This document shows, in pieces, positions 1 to 13,035 of a stretch of 64,000 bases of DNA. Below the pieces are notes generated by a model that was not told the origin of the DNA, did no database searches, and saw only the letters and a list, made by a program, of their open reading frames with translations. Position 1 is the first letter of the stretch. Each line of letters begins with the position of its first letter. The translations under genes and the position numbers were made by a program. The DNA comes from Cepaea nemoralis (Eukaryota; Mollusca; Gastropoda; Stylommatophora; Helicidae): positions 1 through 64,000 of the forward strand of contig JACEFZ010021399.1 of NCBI GenBank assembly GCA_014155875.1. Direction: 5' to 3'.

Positions 1-282
1 AGGCTAACAGAGAACAGCACAATATAAAAGATATGCATTATAAAGGCATGGGCAAAATGTGAACATCAAAACTACATGACACAGTAATATTAGATAATGG
101 TCTGACACTTGTTATTAGCCATGTGGAATATACTGGCCTACCAAAAGGGGGAGGGTCCTCTAAAAGATACATGGCACGTGGAGGTGAAACAGATTGACTT
201 CCTTCAAGTATAACTTGAAAAGCCCTTGGTCTGTAACCCACAAGGCAAAAGGAATAGAGAAAGGACTAGAAACCTAGCAGAG
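1..282. other. Unassigned left flank of the 46-bp array
   Basis: No gene is supported here. A short open frame on the minus strand (38-241) has no recognisable motif. A G/A-rich stretch near 140-160 looks like interspersed-repeat debris. Confidence 0.4.
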
Positions 283-3200
283 AATAAACACAACGGTGAA
301 CAGGATGGGAAGGGCATGGATAGAGCTACATAAACACAACAGTGGACAGGATGGGAAGGGCATGGATAGAGCTACATAAACACAACAGTGGACAGGATGG
401 GAAGGGCATGGATAGAGCTACATAAACACAACAGTGAACAGGATGGGAAGGGCATGGATAGAGCTACATAAACACAACAGTGGACAGGATGGGAAAGGCA
501 TGGATAGAGCTACATAAACACAAAGTGAACAGTATGGGAAGGGCATGGATAGAGCTACATAAACACAACAGTGAACAGGATGGGAAGGGCATGGATAGAG
601 CTACATAAACACAAAGTGAACAGGATGGGAAGGGCATGGATAGAGCTACATAAACACAACAGTGGACAGGATGGGAAGGGCATGGATAGAGCTACATAAA
701 CACAACAGTGGACAGGATGGGAAGGGCATGGATAGAGCTACATAAACACAACAGTGGACAGTATGGGAAGGGCATGGATAGAGCTACATAAACACAACAG
801 TGAACAGGATGGGAAGGGCATGGATAGAGCTACATAAACACAACAGTGGACAGGATGGGAAGGGCATGGATAGAGCTACATAAACACAACAGTGGACAGG
901 ATGGGAAGGGCATGGATAGAGCTACATAAACACAACAGTGAACAGGATGGGAAGGGCATGGATAGAGCTACATAAACACAACAGTGAACAGGATGGGAAG
1001 GGCATGGGTAGAGCTACATAAACACAACAGTGAACAGTATGGGAAGGGCATGGATAGAGCTACATAAACACAACAGTGGACAGTATGGGAAGGGCATGGA
1101 TAGAGCTACATAAACACAACAGTGAACAGGATGGGAAGGGCATGGATAGAGCTACATAAACACAACAGTGGACAGGATGGGAAGGGCATGGATAGAGCTA
1201 CATAAACACAACAGTGAACAGGATGGGAAGGGCATGGATAGAGCTACATAAACACAACAGTGAACAGTATGGGAAGGGCATGGATAGAGCTACATAAACA
1301 CAACAGTGAACAGGATGGGAAGGGCATGGATAGAGCTACATAAACACAACAGTGGACAGTATGGGAAGGGCATGGATAGAGCTACATAAACACAAAGTGA
1401 ACAGTATGGGAAGGGCATGGATAGAGCTACATAAACACAACAGTGGACAGGATGGGAAGGGCATGGATAGAGCTACATAAACACAAAGTGAACAGTATGG
1501 GAAGGGCATGGATAGAGCTACATAAACACAACAGTGGACAGGATGGGAAGGGCATGGATAGAGCTACATAAACACAAAGTGGACAGGATGGGAAGGGCAT
1601 GGATAGAGCTACATAAACACAACAGTGAACAGGATGGGAAGGGCATGGATAGAGCTACATAAACACAAAGTGAACAGGATGGGAAGGGCATGGATAGAGC
1701 TACATAAACACAACAGTGAACAGGATGGGAAGGGCATGGATAGAGCTACATAAACACAACAGTGAACAGTATGGGAAGGGCATGGATAGAGCTACATAAA
1801 CACAACAGTGGACAGTATGGGAAGGGCATGGATAGAGCTACATAAACACAACAGTGGACAGGATGGGAAGGGCATGGATAGAGCTACATAAACACAACAG
1901 TGGACAGTATGGGAAGGGCAGAGCTACATAAACACAACAGTGGACAGGATGGGAAGGGCATGGATAGAGCTACATAAACACAACAGTGGACAGGATGGGA
2001 AGGGCATGGATAGAGCTACATAAACACAACAGTGGACAGTATGGGAAGGGCATGGATAGAGCTACATAAACACAACAGTGGACAGGATGGAAGGGCATGG
2101 ATAGAGCTACATAAACACAACAGTGGACAGGATGGGAAGGGCATGGATAGAGCTACATAAACACAAAGTGAACAGGATGGGAAGGGCATGGATAGAGCTA
2201 CATAAACACAACAGTGAACAGTATGGGAAGGGCATGGATAGAGCTACATAAACACAACAGTGGACAGGATGGGAAGGGCATGGATAGAGCTACATAAACA
2301 CAAAGTGAACAGGATGGGAAGGGCATGGATAGAGCTACATAAACACAACAGTGGACAGGATGGGAAGGGCATGGATAGAGCTACATAAACACAACAGTGA
2401 ACAGGATGGGAAGGGCATGGATAGAGCTACATAAACACAACAGTGGACAGGATGGGAAGGGCATGGATAGAGCTACATAAACACAACAGTGGACAGGATG
2501 GGAAGGGCATGGATAGAGCTACATAAACACAAAGTGACAGGATGGGAAGGGCATGGATAGAGCTACATAAACACAACAGTGGACAGGATGGGAAGGGCAT
2601 GGATAGAGCTACATAAACACAAAGTGAACAGTATGGGAAGGGCATGGATAGAGCTACATAAACACAACAGTGGACAGGATGGGAAGGGCATGGATAGAGC
2701 TACATAAAAAACAACAGTGGACAGGATGGGAAGGCATGGATAGAGCTACATAAACACAAAGTGAACAGGATGGGAAGGGCATGGATAGAGCTACATAAAC
2801 ACAACAGTGAACAGGATGGGAAGGGCATGGATAGAGCTACATAAAACAGACAGTGAAGTATGGGAAGGGCATGGATAGAGCTACATAAACAAACAGTGGG
2901 AAGGATGGGAAGGGCATGGATAGAGCTACATAAAGCACAACAGTGGACAGGATGGGAAGGGCATGGATAGAGCTACATAAACACAACAGTGGACAGGATG
3001 GGAAGGGCAAAGAGCTACATAAACACAACAGTGGACAGGATGGGAAGGCAGGATAAAGCTACATAAACAAACAGTGGACAGGATGGGAAGGGCATGGATA
3101 GAGCTACATAAACACAACAGTGGACAGATGGGAAGGGCATGGATAGAGCTACATAAACACAACAGTGGACAGATGGGAAGGGCATGGATAGAGCTACATA

Positions 3201-6200
3201 AAAACAGGGACAGGATGGGAAGGGCATGGATAGAGCTACATAAACACAAAGTGAACAGGATGGGAGGGCATGGATAGAGCTACATAAACACAAAGTGAAC
3301 AGGATGGAAAAACAAATGGACAAATGGGAAGGGCATGGATAGAGCTACATAAACACAACAGTGGACAGATGGGAAGGGCATGGATAGAGCTACATAAACA
3401 CAACAGTGGACAGGATGGGAAGGGCATGGATAGAGCTACATAAACACAACAGCGAACAGGATGGGAAGGGCATGGATAGAGCTACATAAACACAAAGAGG
3501 AAAGGATGGGAAGGGCATGGATAGAGCTACATAAACAACATGAACAGTATGGGAAGGGCATGGATAGAGCTACATAAACACAACAGTGGACAGGATGGGA
3601 AGGGCATGGATAGAGCTACATAAACACAAAAGGACAGATGGAAGGGCATGGATAGAGCTACATAAACACAAAAGGACAGGATGGGAAGGGCATGGATAGA
3701 GCTACATAAACACAACAGGACAAGGATGGGAAGGGCATGGATAGAGCTACATAAACACAAAGTGAACAGGATGGGAAGGGAAGGATAGGAGGGCATGAAA
3801 CACAAAACCAAGTGAACAGGATGGGAAGGGCATGGATAGAGCTACATAAACACAACAGTGAACAGTATGGGAAGGGCATGGATAGAGCTACATAAACACA
3901 ACAGTGGACAGGATGGGAAGGGCATGGATAGAGCTACATAAACACAACAGTGGACAGTATGGGAAGGGCATGGATAGAGCTACATAAACACAACAGTGGA
4001 CAGGATGGGAAGGGCATGGATAGAGCTACATAAACACAACAGTGGACAGGATGGGAAGGGCATGGATAGAGCTACATAAACACAACAGTGGACAGGATGG
4101 GAAGGGCATGGATAGAGCTACATAAACACAACAGTTGACAGTATGGGAAGGGCAGAGCTACATAAACACAACAGTGGACAGGATGGGAAGGGCATGGATA
4201 GAGCTACATAAACACAACAGTGGACAGGATGGGAAGGGCATGGATAGAGCTACATAAACACAACAGTGGACAGTATGGGAAGGGCATGGATAGAGCTACA
4301 TAAACACAACAGTGGACAGGATGGGAAGGGCATGGATAGAGCTACATAAACACAACAGTGGACAGGATGGGAAGGGCATGGATAGAGCTACATAAACACA
4401 AAGTGAACAGGATGGGAAGGGCATGGATAGAGCTACATAAACACAACAGTGAACAGTATGGGAAGGGCATGGATAGAGCTACATAAACACAACAGTGGAC
4501 AGGATGGGAAGGGCATGGATAGAGCTACATAAACACAAAGTGAACAGTATGGGAAGGGCATGGATAGAGCTACATAAACACAACAGTGGACAGGATGGGA
4601 AGGGCATGGATAGAGCTACATAAACACAACAGTGGACAGGATGGGAAGGGCATGGATAGAGCTACATAAACACAAAGTGAACAGGATGGGAAGGGCATGG
4701 ATAGAGCTACATAAACACAACAGTGGACAGGATGGGAAGGGCATGGATAGAGCTACATAAACACAACAGTGGACAGGATGGGAAGGGCATGGATAGAGCT
4801 ACATAAACACAACAGGTGAGACATATGGGAAGGGCATGGATAGAGCTACATAAACACAACAGTGGACAGGATGGGAAGGGCATGGATAGAGCTACATAAA
4901 CACAACAGTGAACAGGATGGGAAGGGCATGGATAGAGCTACATAAACACAAAGTGGACAGGATGGGAAGGGCATGGATAGAGCTACATAAACACAACAGT
5001 GGACAGGATGGGAAGGGCATGGATAGAGCTACATAAACACAAAGTGAGACAGGATGGGAAGGGCATGGATAGAGCTACATAAACACAACAGTGAACAGGA
5101 TGGGAAGGGCATGGATAGAGCTACATAAACACAACAGTGAACAGTATGGGAAGGGCATGGATAGAGCTACATAAACACAACAGTGGACAGGATGGGAAGG
5201 GCATGGATAGAGCTACATAAACACAACAGTGGACAGGATGGAAGGGCATGGATAGAGCTACATAAACACTACAGTGGACAGTATGGAAGGGCATAGAGCT
5301 ACATAAACACAACAGTGGACAGGATGGGAAGGGCATGGATAGAGCTACATAAACACAACAGTGGACAGGATGGGAAGGGCATGGATAGAGCTACATAAAC
5401 ACAACAGTGGACAGTATGGGAAGGGCATGGATAGAGCTACATAAACACAACAGTGGACAGGATGGGAAGGGCATGGATAGAGCTACATAAACACAACAGT
5501 GGACAGGATGGGAAGAGGCACATGGGATAGAGCTACATAAACACAAAGTGGAACAGATGGGAAAGGGCCATGGATAGAGCTACATAAACACAACAGTGGA
5601 CAGGATGGGAAGGGCATGGATAGAGCTACATAAACACAAACGTGGACAAGGATGGGAAGGGCAGGATAGAGCTACATAAAAAACACAACAGTGAACAGGG
5701 ATGGGAAGGCATGGGATAGAGCTACATAAAACACAACAGTGGACAAGGATGGGAAGGGCATGGATAGAGCTACATTAAACACAACGTGGACAGGATGGAA
5801 GGGCATGGATAGAGTACATAAACAAACAGTGACAGGAGGGAAAAGGGCATGGATAGAGCTACATAAACACAAACGTGGACAGGATGGGAAGGGCATGGAT
5901 AGAGTACATAAACACAAACAGTGAGACAGGATAGGGAAGGGCATGGATAGAGCTACATAAACACAACGTGAACAGGATGGAAAGGGCATGGAAGAGTACA
6001 GAAACACAACAGTGAACAGTATGGAAGGGCATGGATAGAGCTACAAACACAACAGTGGACAGGATGGGAAGGGCATGGATAGAGCTAATTAAACACACAC
6101 AGTGGAACAGGATGGGAAGGGCATGGATTAGAGCTACATAAACACAAATGTGAACCGTATGGGAAGGCATGGATATGAGCTACATAAACACAACAAGTGA

Positions 6201-7290
6201 CAGGATGGGAAGGCATGGATAGAGTAATAAACACAAAGTGAAACAGTATGGGAAAGGGCATACCGGATAGAGCTACATAACACAAAGTGAACAGGATGGG
6301 AAGGCATGGCATTCGAGCTACATAAACACAAAGTGAACAGTAATGGGAAGAAGGGCATGGATAGAGCTACATAAACACAACAGTGAAACAGTATGGGAAG
6401 GCAATGGATAGAGCTACATAAACACAAAGTGAACAGTATGGGAAAGGGCATGTATAGAGCTACATAATGGACACAAAGGTGAACAGGAGGGAAGGGCTAG
6501 GGATAGAGATAATAAACACAACAAGTGGACAGATGGAAGGGCATGGATAGAAGCTACATAAAACACAACAGGGGACAGGATGGGAAGGCATGTCTAGAGC
6601 TACATAACACAACAGGAACAGGATGGGAAGGGCATGGATAGAGTACATAAAAACAACAGTGAAATAGTATGGGAAGGGCATGGATAGAGCTACATAAACA
6701 CAACAGTAACGGATGGGAAGAGCATGGATAGAGCTACATAAACACAAACAGTGGAAGGATGGAAGGTGAGGATTGAGACTACATAAACACAACAGTGGAC
6801 AGGATGAGAAGCGGCATGGATGGGAGCTACATAAACACAACAGTGGAAAGGATGAGAAGGCATGGATAGAGCTACATAAACACAACAGTGAGACAGGATG
6901 GGAAGGGCATGGATAGAGCTACATAAACAAAACAGTGGACAGGATGGGAAGGGCATGATTGAGCTACTAAACACAACATGCGACAGGATGAGAAGGGCAT
7001 GGAATTGCGCTACATAAAAACAACAGTGGACAGGATGAGAAGGGCATGGATAGAGCTACATACACACAAAGTGAACAGTATGGGAAGGGCAGGGATTTAG
7101 AGCTACATAAACACAACAGGGACAGGTGGGAAGGGCCATGGAAGAGCTACATAAACACAACAGTGGACGGATGAGAAGGGCATGGATAGAGCTACAAAAA
7201 CCACAACAGTGAACAGGATGGGAAGGGCATGGATTGAGCTACATAAACAAAACAATGAACAGGATGGGAAGGGCATGGATAGAGCTACAT
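283..7290. repeat. 46-bp minisatellite array, about 150 copies
   Basis: Head-to-tail copies of a 46-bp unit with the core GGGAAGGGCATGGATAGAGC followed by TACATAAACACAACAGTG. A 44-bp variant lacks two bases (ACAAAGTG for ACAACAGTG), and units also vary GGACAGG/GAACAGG/GAACAGT. Copies are near identical at 300-2700 and 3800-5500, but carry many single-base indels at 2700-3800 and 5500-7250. The array stops abruptly at 7290. Open frames across it (for example 2427-2645 and 5672-6007 on the minus strand) are repeat artefacts. A satellite or centromere-type role cannot be judged from this. Confidence 0.97.
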
Positions 7291-7309
7291 GGGAAAGCTA
7301 CAGAGTGGA

Positions 7310-7385
7310 GGACTTGGAGTGTGTTCATTGAGGGCCTAGCCCCCAAAAGGGGGTAGAGGACAAAAGAAGACGACAGTAAGCATGT
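7310..7385 (+). mobile_element. Possible LINE 3'-end remnant
   Basis: A stretch ending in GGACAAAAGAAGACGAC follows the motif GAGGGCCTAGCCCCC. This resembles the stop-codon region and A-rich tail of many invertebrate LINEs. The match is short and rests on pattern only. It sits directly at the edge of the 46-bp array. Confidence 0.25.
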
Positions 7386-7463
7386 AATCTTAACTCTGAC
7401 TATACTTGAAGTCAATCAGACATCACGTCACATTGACTAAACTACACTTGGAGTGGCTCCTTC

Positions 7464-7824
7464 AGTGTGGAATCTTGTAGTCCAGATTTAGCCAGACTAG
7501 GATCATGTGGTTTAGAATCTAGTAGTCCAGATTTAGTCAGACTTGGATCCTGTAGTTTAGAAACTACTAGTCGAGATTAAGTCAGACTTGGATCCTGTAT
7601 TGTAGAATCTATTAGTCTAGATTTCGTCAGACTTGGATCCTGTAGTTTAGAATCTAGCAGTCCAGACTTAGTCAGACTTGGATCCTATTGTTTAGAATCT
7701 AGTAGTCAAGATTTAGCCAGACTAGGATCATGCAATTTAGAATCTAGTAGTCCAGATTTAGCCAGACTAGGATCCTGTAGTGTAGGATCTAGCAGTCCAG
7801 ATGTAGTCAGACTTGGATCCTGTT
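7464..7824. repeat. 45-bp minisatellite, about 8 copies
   Basis: Imperfect 45-bp units, each with CAGACTTGGATCCTGTAG, TTTAGAATCTAGTAG and TCCAGATTTAG blocks. Copies differ at several positions (for example CTTGGATCC versus CTAGGATCA), so the array is older than the 46-bp array next to it. Confidence 0.93.
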
Positions 7825-7934
7825 CAGTAAACCAAAAGACTCGTTTACACGCTTTGCGCGCATTGAGTATATGCTGTTACACCATTGTTTAGATCAATCT
7901 GCATTCGATTGGAGATATAATCAGTATCACATCG

Positions 7935-8095
7935 GCCTCATTTGCTTCCCAATAAATTAGCTGGTACTCATTTTAGGCTGGGTGGACTCGTGAGCGCAGG
8001 TCCATTTTAGAAATCATCTCCTATGCAGATTCGAACCTATGAGAACCGGGACTGGGGGGTGAGCATCTAACCACTAACGAGTCATATCCTTTCTG
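7935..8095 (-). mobile_element. tRNA-derived SINE, family D
   Basis: Read on the minus strand, it starts with a tRNA-like head carrying a box A-like stretch (GTTAGTGGTTAGATG) and a box B (GGTTCGAATCT). A body follows with GGACCTGCGCTCACGAGTC and a CCTAAAATGAGTACCAG segment. The same body recurs near 11.4, 19.0, 19.4 and 40.9 kb. Boundaries are approximate. Confidence 0.6.
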
Positions 8096-8410
8096 GTACT
8101 CCTACATGTCACGCCTAGTCATCTGTGAGTTTACATGTGATGGAATATTCAGTTGTAAGTCAATCGTAGGAAATGAACTTCAGAGAACTATCACCAGTCC
8201 GGAACAGAAAGGTAATCGAGATATCTAGCGAAGGGAAAAGCAGCCGGCGTGATACGGACCACGTAACCGAACTCCAACTGGTCTATATAAATATGAGTCT
8301 AGTAACTCATGTTCAATGCACCTTATGGCATGAACAAGGGTTCTTTACTTGTGTATTATATCTGTAGGAAAGCCGGGTACCCTGATGCCACTTACACAGG
8401 GCTATTACAT

Positions 8411-8441
8411 AACTCTCTCTCTGTCTCTCTCTCTCTCTCTG

Positions 8442-8535
<94 letters not shown>
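8411..8535. repeat. (CT)n microsatellite
   Basis: About 125 bp of CT dinucleotides, with scattered GT interruptions in the first 50 bp and a pure tract after that. The open frames through it on both strands encode only alternating residues and are not genes. Confidence 0.98.
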
Positions 8536-8537
<2 letters not shown>

Positions 8538-8650
8538 GAAACACATGGCTAGTGCAAGACTGATACCGAAATGTCGCATCGGCGAAGGGGCATGTTAGGG
8601 TGTTACTGGGTCAAGATTCAGCTCAGCACACATGGCCTGGCTAGGTTTAA

Positions 8651-8967
8651 GCCCAAGTTAGTCAGGATTCCTCCACAGATGTCAGTATTCCATTGTCAAC
8701 CGACCCCAGTTAGTCAGGATTCCTCCACAGATTTCAGTATTCCATTGTCAACCGACCCCAGTTAGTCAGGATTCCTCCACAGATTTCAGTATTCCATTGT
8801 CAACCGACCCCCAGTTAGTCAGGATTCCTCCACAGATTTCAGTATTCCATTGTCAACCGACCCCCAGTTAGTCAGGATTCCTCCACAGATTTCAGTATTC
8901 CATTGTCAACCGACCCCAGTTAGTCAGGATTCCTCCACAGATTTCAGTATTCCATTGTCGACCGACC
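8651..8967. repeat. 51/52-bp minisatellite, 6 copies
   Basis: Six nearly identical units containing AGTTAGTCAGGATTCCTCC and CAGTATTCCATTGTC, separated by CGACCCC or CGACCCCC. Length changes fall in the C-run. The first copy (GATGTCAG) and last copy (GTCGACC) carry private changes, as is usual at array edges. Confidence 0.95.
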
Positions 8968-9364
8968 TCTACCCCATGCAGATATGGAGTATGCACCTGT
9001 AAGACGCAGTTGGTGGAAGTTGTAACGCTTAATGATAGGAAGAACAACTTGTATAGCAGTGTAGTCTATGACCTCATAGAAACACGAGCACAAACACCCC
9101 ACGATACCAGTTAGGGATTACTCAGACCGTATAAGGTTTCCTCCAGGCTGTGTTAAAAGCACACGTTTGCCTGGTACAAGCAACGAAGCACGCTCGCTAC
9201 AAGTGCATATTAATATACTAGACCCAGCGTAGAGGTCCGATGTGTTTGCAGCGGGTGTGTGTTATTTGATGTGCTCCTTATTGGTAGCCGTGACTGAGAA
9301 TAAAGATGCTGTCACAGTGGATTTGAATTATGTCCAGTTTACGATGTAGAGGGTTCAGATAAGT
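8968..9364. other. No gene recognised
   Basis: Unique-looking sequence of average composition. No coding frame, tRNA or known repeat motif is seen. Confidence 0.4.
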
Positions 9365-9555
9365 TATACATGTCCTTTGTAGGACGTTGCAATCAACCCC
9401 AACCCAAGGTTGATGTTCTAGGCACGTTTAAGTTCAGTAGTTTGCCATTGCTTTCTGAACGGGAAGTCAGCGGTGAAATCCAAACTGAGGGGTTGATCCC
9501 ACCAACCCGCCATCAGTTCCCTGAAGTTTAAGAGATGAAGCGCTCTTGTTCTGTC
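9365..9555 (-). mobile_element. SINE with B-type head and C-type tail
   Basis: On the minus strand it opens with GTGGCCGACAGAACAAGAGC and a CTTAAACTTC block, the class II (Ser/Leu-like) tRNA head of family B. It continues into the family C tail (AGCAATGGCAAACTACTG and AACGTCCTACAAAGGACAT). The same head-tail combination recurs at 21.06-21.25 kb, so it is a real subfamily and not a chance junction. Confidence 0.6.
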
Positions 9556-9679
9556 GGCCACGTGAATTACTGCTGTAATAATGATTTAATAAAAGCCATG
9601 TCCAGTTCACACCGCTGAGAATCCAGGTTTTTTAACTTAAGCGTAGATCTCACTGGACTTATTTTTGCTTGTAGGCTAG

Positions 9680-9928
9680 CTTATCCTATTACTGATCCTA
9701 TACACACAAGGATCCAGTAATGGTGCTATACACACACAAGGATTAAGAAAGGTGCTATACACACAAGGATTCCTTTATGTTACTACACACACATACGAAT
9801 CTCTTCATTGTGCTATGCACACACAAGTACCCCTTACTGGTTATATACACACACGGAGCTCTTCATGATACTATACACACAATGATCCCTTACTGGTGCT
9901 CTACACACACATGGATTCCAAACTGGTG

Positions 9929-9966
<38 letters not shown>

Positions 9967-10185
9967 GGATTCCTTACTAGTGCTACACACAAGGATCCCT
10001 TACTGTTGCTCTACACACAAGGATCCCTTATTGTTGCTCTACACACAAGGATCCCGTCATGGTGCTATACACATAAGGATCCCTTACTGTTGCTACACAC
10101 ACACAAGGATCCCTTCATGGTGCTATACACACACAAGGATCCCGTAATGGTGCTATACACACACAAGGATCTCTTAATGTTGCTA
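9680..10185. repeat. About 30-bp minisatellite with an internal (CA)n
   Basis: About 17 copies of a unit built from ACACACACAAGGATCCCTTA plus CTGGTGCTAT. Copies differ at the two bases after GGATCC and in the length of the CA run, which expands to a pure CA tract at about 9930-9964. Confidence 0.92.
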
Positions 10186-10254
10186 TGGAGTTCCTGTACA
10201 GTGTTGAGAATTATCTTGTCTGACTGATGCTATCCTCTAAAAAGTACTGGAGAG

Positions 10255-10860
10255 TTTTGGTCATCGACCATAACTTTAGGAAGGGAAAATCCCAACTGCG
10301 CCTCCCCGTGGTAGAGGATGGAAACACACTACGGTATGGCTAACACAGCTCTGGGGACCGAGTATCCACCGGAATAAGTGGACAACTCTGCAGCTGAGCA
10401 GAGCATGGTACTCACTTGTCCTGACAGTCAGAAATGGCTGTCAAAGGTAGAGTAAAAGACCACCATGTGAATGAGGAAGGCAAGGGAAACCACCACATTA
10501 TCTTCCCAAGATTTCATGGCGACACACATTTCAGATATAGTGAACGACGTTAATGGCTGCCTTAGGACATATTCGTCCGGCAGGGACAGTCACGAACCAC
10601 AGGTGACACCAAACCGCCATCCAGCTACTGAAATTGGAGAACATCGTGACAACTGGAAAGATCGAGGAGAAGAGAGGCAGAAGCAGACCAAGAGAAATGA
10701 TGCTGGACGGATTGAGATGGTGGCATGGAGGAATATCATCAGCAGAGTTGATCCAGAACACCAAAGACCGAGATCTGTGGAGAGCCGTGAACGCCTACGC
10801 CAGCCGGCAGGGCACTTGATGATGATAATGATGACTGATGCTAGGAGTCTGGACAACTAA
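10255..10860 (+). mobile_element. LINE 3' region with C-terminal coding remnant
   Basis: From about 10600 to 10820 one plus-strand frame reads like the C-terminus of an invertebrate LINE polyprotein. It has the motifs VTTGKIE and SRPREMMLDGLRWWHGG, then a stop and an ATGATGATAATGATG tail. Related C-termini occur at 45.94-46.22, 54.06-54.12 and 63.94-64.0 kb. The upstream part (10255-10595) is conserved-looking non-coding sequence and I assign it to the same insertion by continuity. No reverse transcriptase core is present, so it is a 5'-truncated dead copy. Confidence 0.6.
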
Positions 10861-10934
10861 TGGAAGCATCCATGCATGCAATGAAGTAAAGTCGCACATA
10901 AACCAAATCAATTCCATATTTACTTAGAATATTA

Positions 10935-11150
10935 TCAAATATAGCCTTCCAACCGACAGTATGCCATAACAAGTAATGATGTACACACCAAATGGAACCA
11001 AAAGAAGAGGCCGACCGTGTGAACGATGGACAGAGGGAATAAAAGAGTTTAAAGGAATCTCGATATGTGAAACGAGCACAGCACTCTCCAGCTGTTTATG
11101 CTTCAATGCAATGTACAAGAGGAGAAAATTGAGATGAGATTATGAAAGAA
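10935..11150 (+). mobile_element. LINE family X, 3' tail
   Basis: It shares the string ACAAGTAATGATGTACACAC and the ending TACAAGAGGAGAAAATTGAG with the fuller copy at 11.5-12.76 kb and the tails at 47.5-47.8 and 50.1-50.3 kb. Only the last 200 bp or so survives. Confidence 0.7.
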
Positions 11151-11335
11151 GAGAAAATATGGCAAATTCTTGCATTCTCAGCATATGAAAGCAATATGAA
11201 TAACCGAACATGCTCTACGAATATCAGACTAAAATACTAAACATTTAACTGGCACACATGTCTATATCTTCTTGTACCTGTGGAGTTCTGTCATTGCTAC
11301 TCATTTCCTGTTTAAAGCTCAGCAAATGAGTACGT

Positions 11336-11505
11336 GTGAGAACCGTGGTAGCGCAGTTGTCAACAGGCTACCTTGGCCATGTGTTCGAATCCCGTCCGGG
11401 CTGATTTTAAAAACCTGACTTCGTCTTCCAGGTCGAATTAGTCCAAAATGGACAGCCGGAAACGTTATGGTCGTTGTGGTAAGCAGTGTGATTTTGACCA
11501 TATAA
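11336..11505 (+). mobile_element. tRNA-derived SINE, family D
   Basis: It has a near-perfect RNA polymerase III box A (GTGGTAGCGCAGTTG) and a box B (TGTTCGAATCCC) about 35 bp apart, then a body (CCAGGTCGAATTAGTCC) related to the minus-strand copies elsewhere in the window. This is the best preserved promoter of the family here. Confidence 0.65.
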
Positions 11506-11519
11506 GTCTATACAACACA

Positions 11520-12756
11520 ACTTGGATTGAGGAAAAAACAAAGGAAGCACAGATGCCATTTTTGCTCTTAGACAACTTATAGAAAAATAAATCGAATTCA
11601 GTGAAACACTCTACTTAGCCTTTGTCAACCAAGAAAAGGCATTCGATAGAGTAGATAGAAACAAGCTGTGGGACATCCTTAAACTATATGGAATGAGTAC
11701 ATATCTAACAAACCTATGTAGAAGCTTATACAGCAACAGTGAATGCATAGTGAGAGCAACAGGAGGACACTCAGAACCCTTCACCATAAGATCTGGAGTA
11801 CGACAGGGTTGTGTCCTGTCCCCTCTCTTGTTCATAACATATATAGACAACATATGTAAAGAAACCAGCCAAGCAGAGACAGCATGACGAGAACACAGAA
11901 GAAGAACCATCTGCAAATCTAACCATTAGAGAACTCCTGTTTGCGGACGACTAATCACTAACAGCAAAATCAGAAGCTGAATTACAAGACCACATGAATA
12001 GTCTAAACGAAATGTGTAGGGAACATAACATGAAAATGAGTACAAGCAAATCAGAGGTAATGACTATTACTAAAGAAGAAAAAACAACCACAATTAATCT
12101 AAACGAACATCCCCTGAAACAAGTAAAGAGTTTCATGTACCTAGGAAGTATAATATCATCAAATGGCAGACCAGAAGACGAGATCGAAAATAGATGCAAT
12201 AAGGCAAACCAACTCATTGGACAAATGGCACCAATACTAAAGAACAAACATGTATCAATAACTACTAAGAAAGCATTTTACAACACAATCTTCCTACCAA
12301 CTCTATGTTACCAATGCCAAACCTGGACAATGACAGAAAAAGAGAAAAGAAAAATCACAACAACATAATTGAGATTCCTGAGAAGAATACTCAACGTATC
12401 AAGAAGAGATAAGATCAGAAATGAAGAAATCAGGACTAAAGTGGGGGTTAAAGCAGCACTAGATTTTATTAGAAGGCAGCAAGTCAAATGGTTTGTTTAT
12501 GCAAGTAGGTTACCAGTCAACAGCTACCACAACAAGCAATGATGTACAGACCAGATGGAAACAGAGGAAGAGGCCGAACACGTAAACGTTGGACTGAGGG
12601 AATAGCAGAATCCATGGGAATATCGATATACGAAGCCCATAATCGGGGACTCTCACGATGTTTATACTTCACCTCGACACCGCAAGGTACAAGAGGAACA
12701 TGATGAGATGAGATGAGATGATGAGATGAGATGAGATGATGAGATGAGATGAGGTG
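11520..12756 (+). mobile_element. LINE family X, truncated reverse transcriptase
   Basis: A 5'-truncated non-LTR retrotransposon. Reverse transcriptase signatures appear in order: motif A (AFDRVDRNKLWD, about 11640-11675), motif B (GVRQGCVLSPLLF, about 11795-11830) and the catalytic LLFADD (about 11935-11952). Then come thumb and C-terminal parts including a YLGSIISSNGRPEDEIENR region (about 12138-12195) and a CQTWTMTEKEKRK region (about 12312-12350). Stops interrupt it near 11590, after 11885, right after FADD and at 12366. The copy ends in a (GATGA)n tail (12698-12756). It cannot make a working enzyme. Clade assignment (RTE-, CR1- or Jockey-like) needs a tree. Confidence 0.88.
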
Positions 12757-12837
12757 AGTCTATACAAATGTGGAGTTAACACCTGATACTCAAACATTGA
12801 AGACATATAAACGGGCTGAGCGAAACACAGAAAGCAT

Positions 12838-13035
12838 CCACAACAATGTATTTCCTTAGTGAATTTAGACACAGAAGCCACAAACAATATGTTGCATGAT
12901 TTATTGTCTGCCATATTTCGCTGCATCTCGTCTGGTGCATACGGCAGTTAACTCTGTAGAGTGCGCCCGACGAGATGCAGTGAAATATGCCAGGTATATT
13001 GTTAGTGCTTTCTGTGTTTACAAGAAGCATCGCGT
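12838..13035. mobile_element. Fold-back (MITE-like) element
   Basis: The left arm at about 12908-12942 (CATATTTCGCTGCATCTCGT) is the inverted complement of the right arm at about 12962-12998 (ACGAGATGCAGTGAAATATG). The loop is about 20 bp. Weaker symmetry continues outwards. It is non-coding. Single arms of the same family lie at 43.5, 44.9 and 59.8 kb. Confidence 0.7.

Noticed and set aside
2427..7000. Cys/Ser/Leu-rich minus-strand open frames
   Set aside because: Products of the 46-bp array and its indels, with no independent coding evidence.
8309..8579. Ser/Leu and Arg/Glu dipeptide frames
   Set aside because: A CT microsatellite read on both strands.
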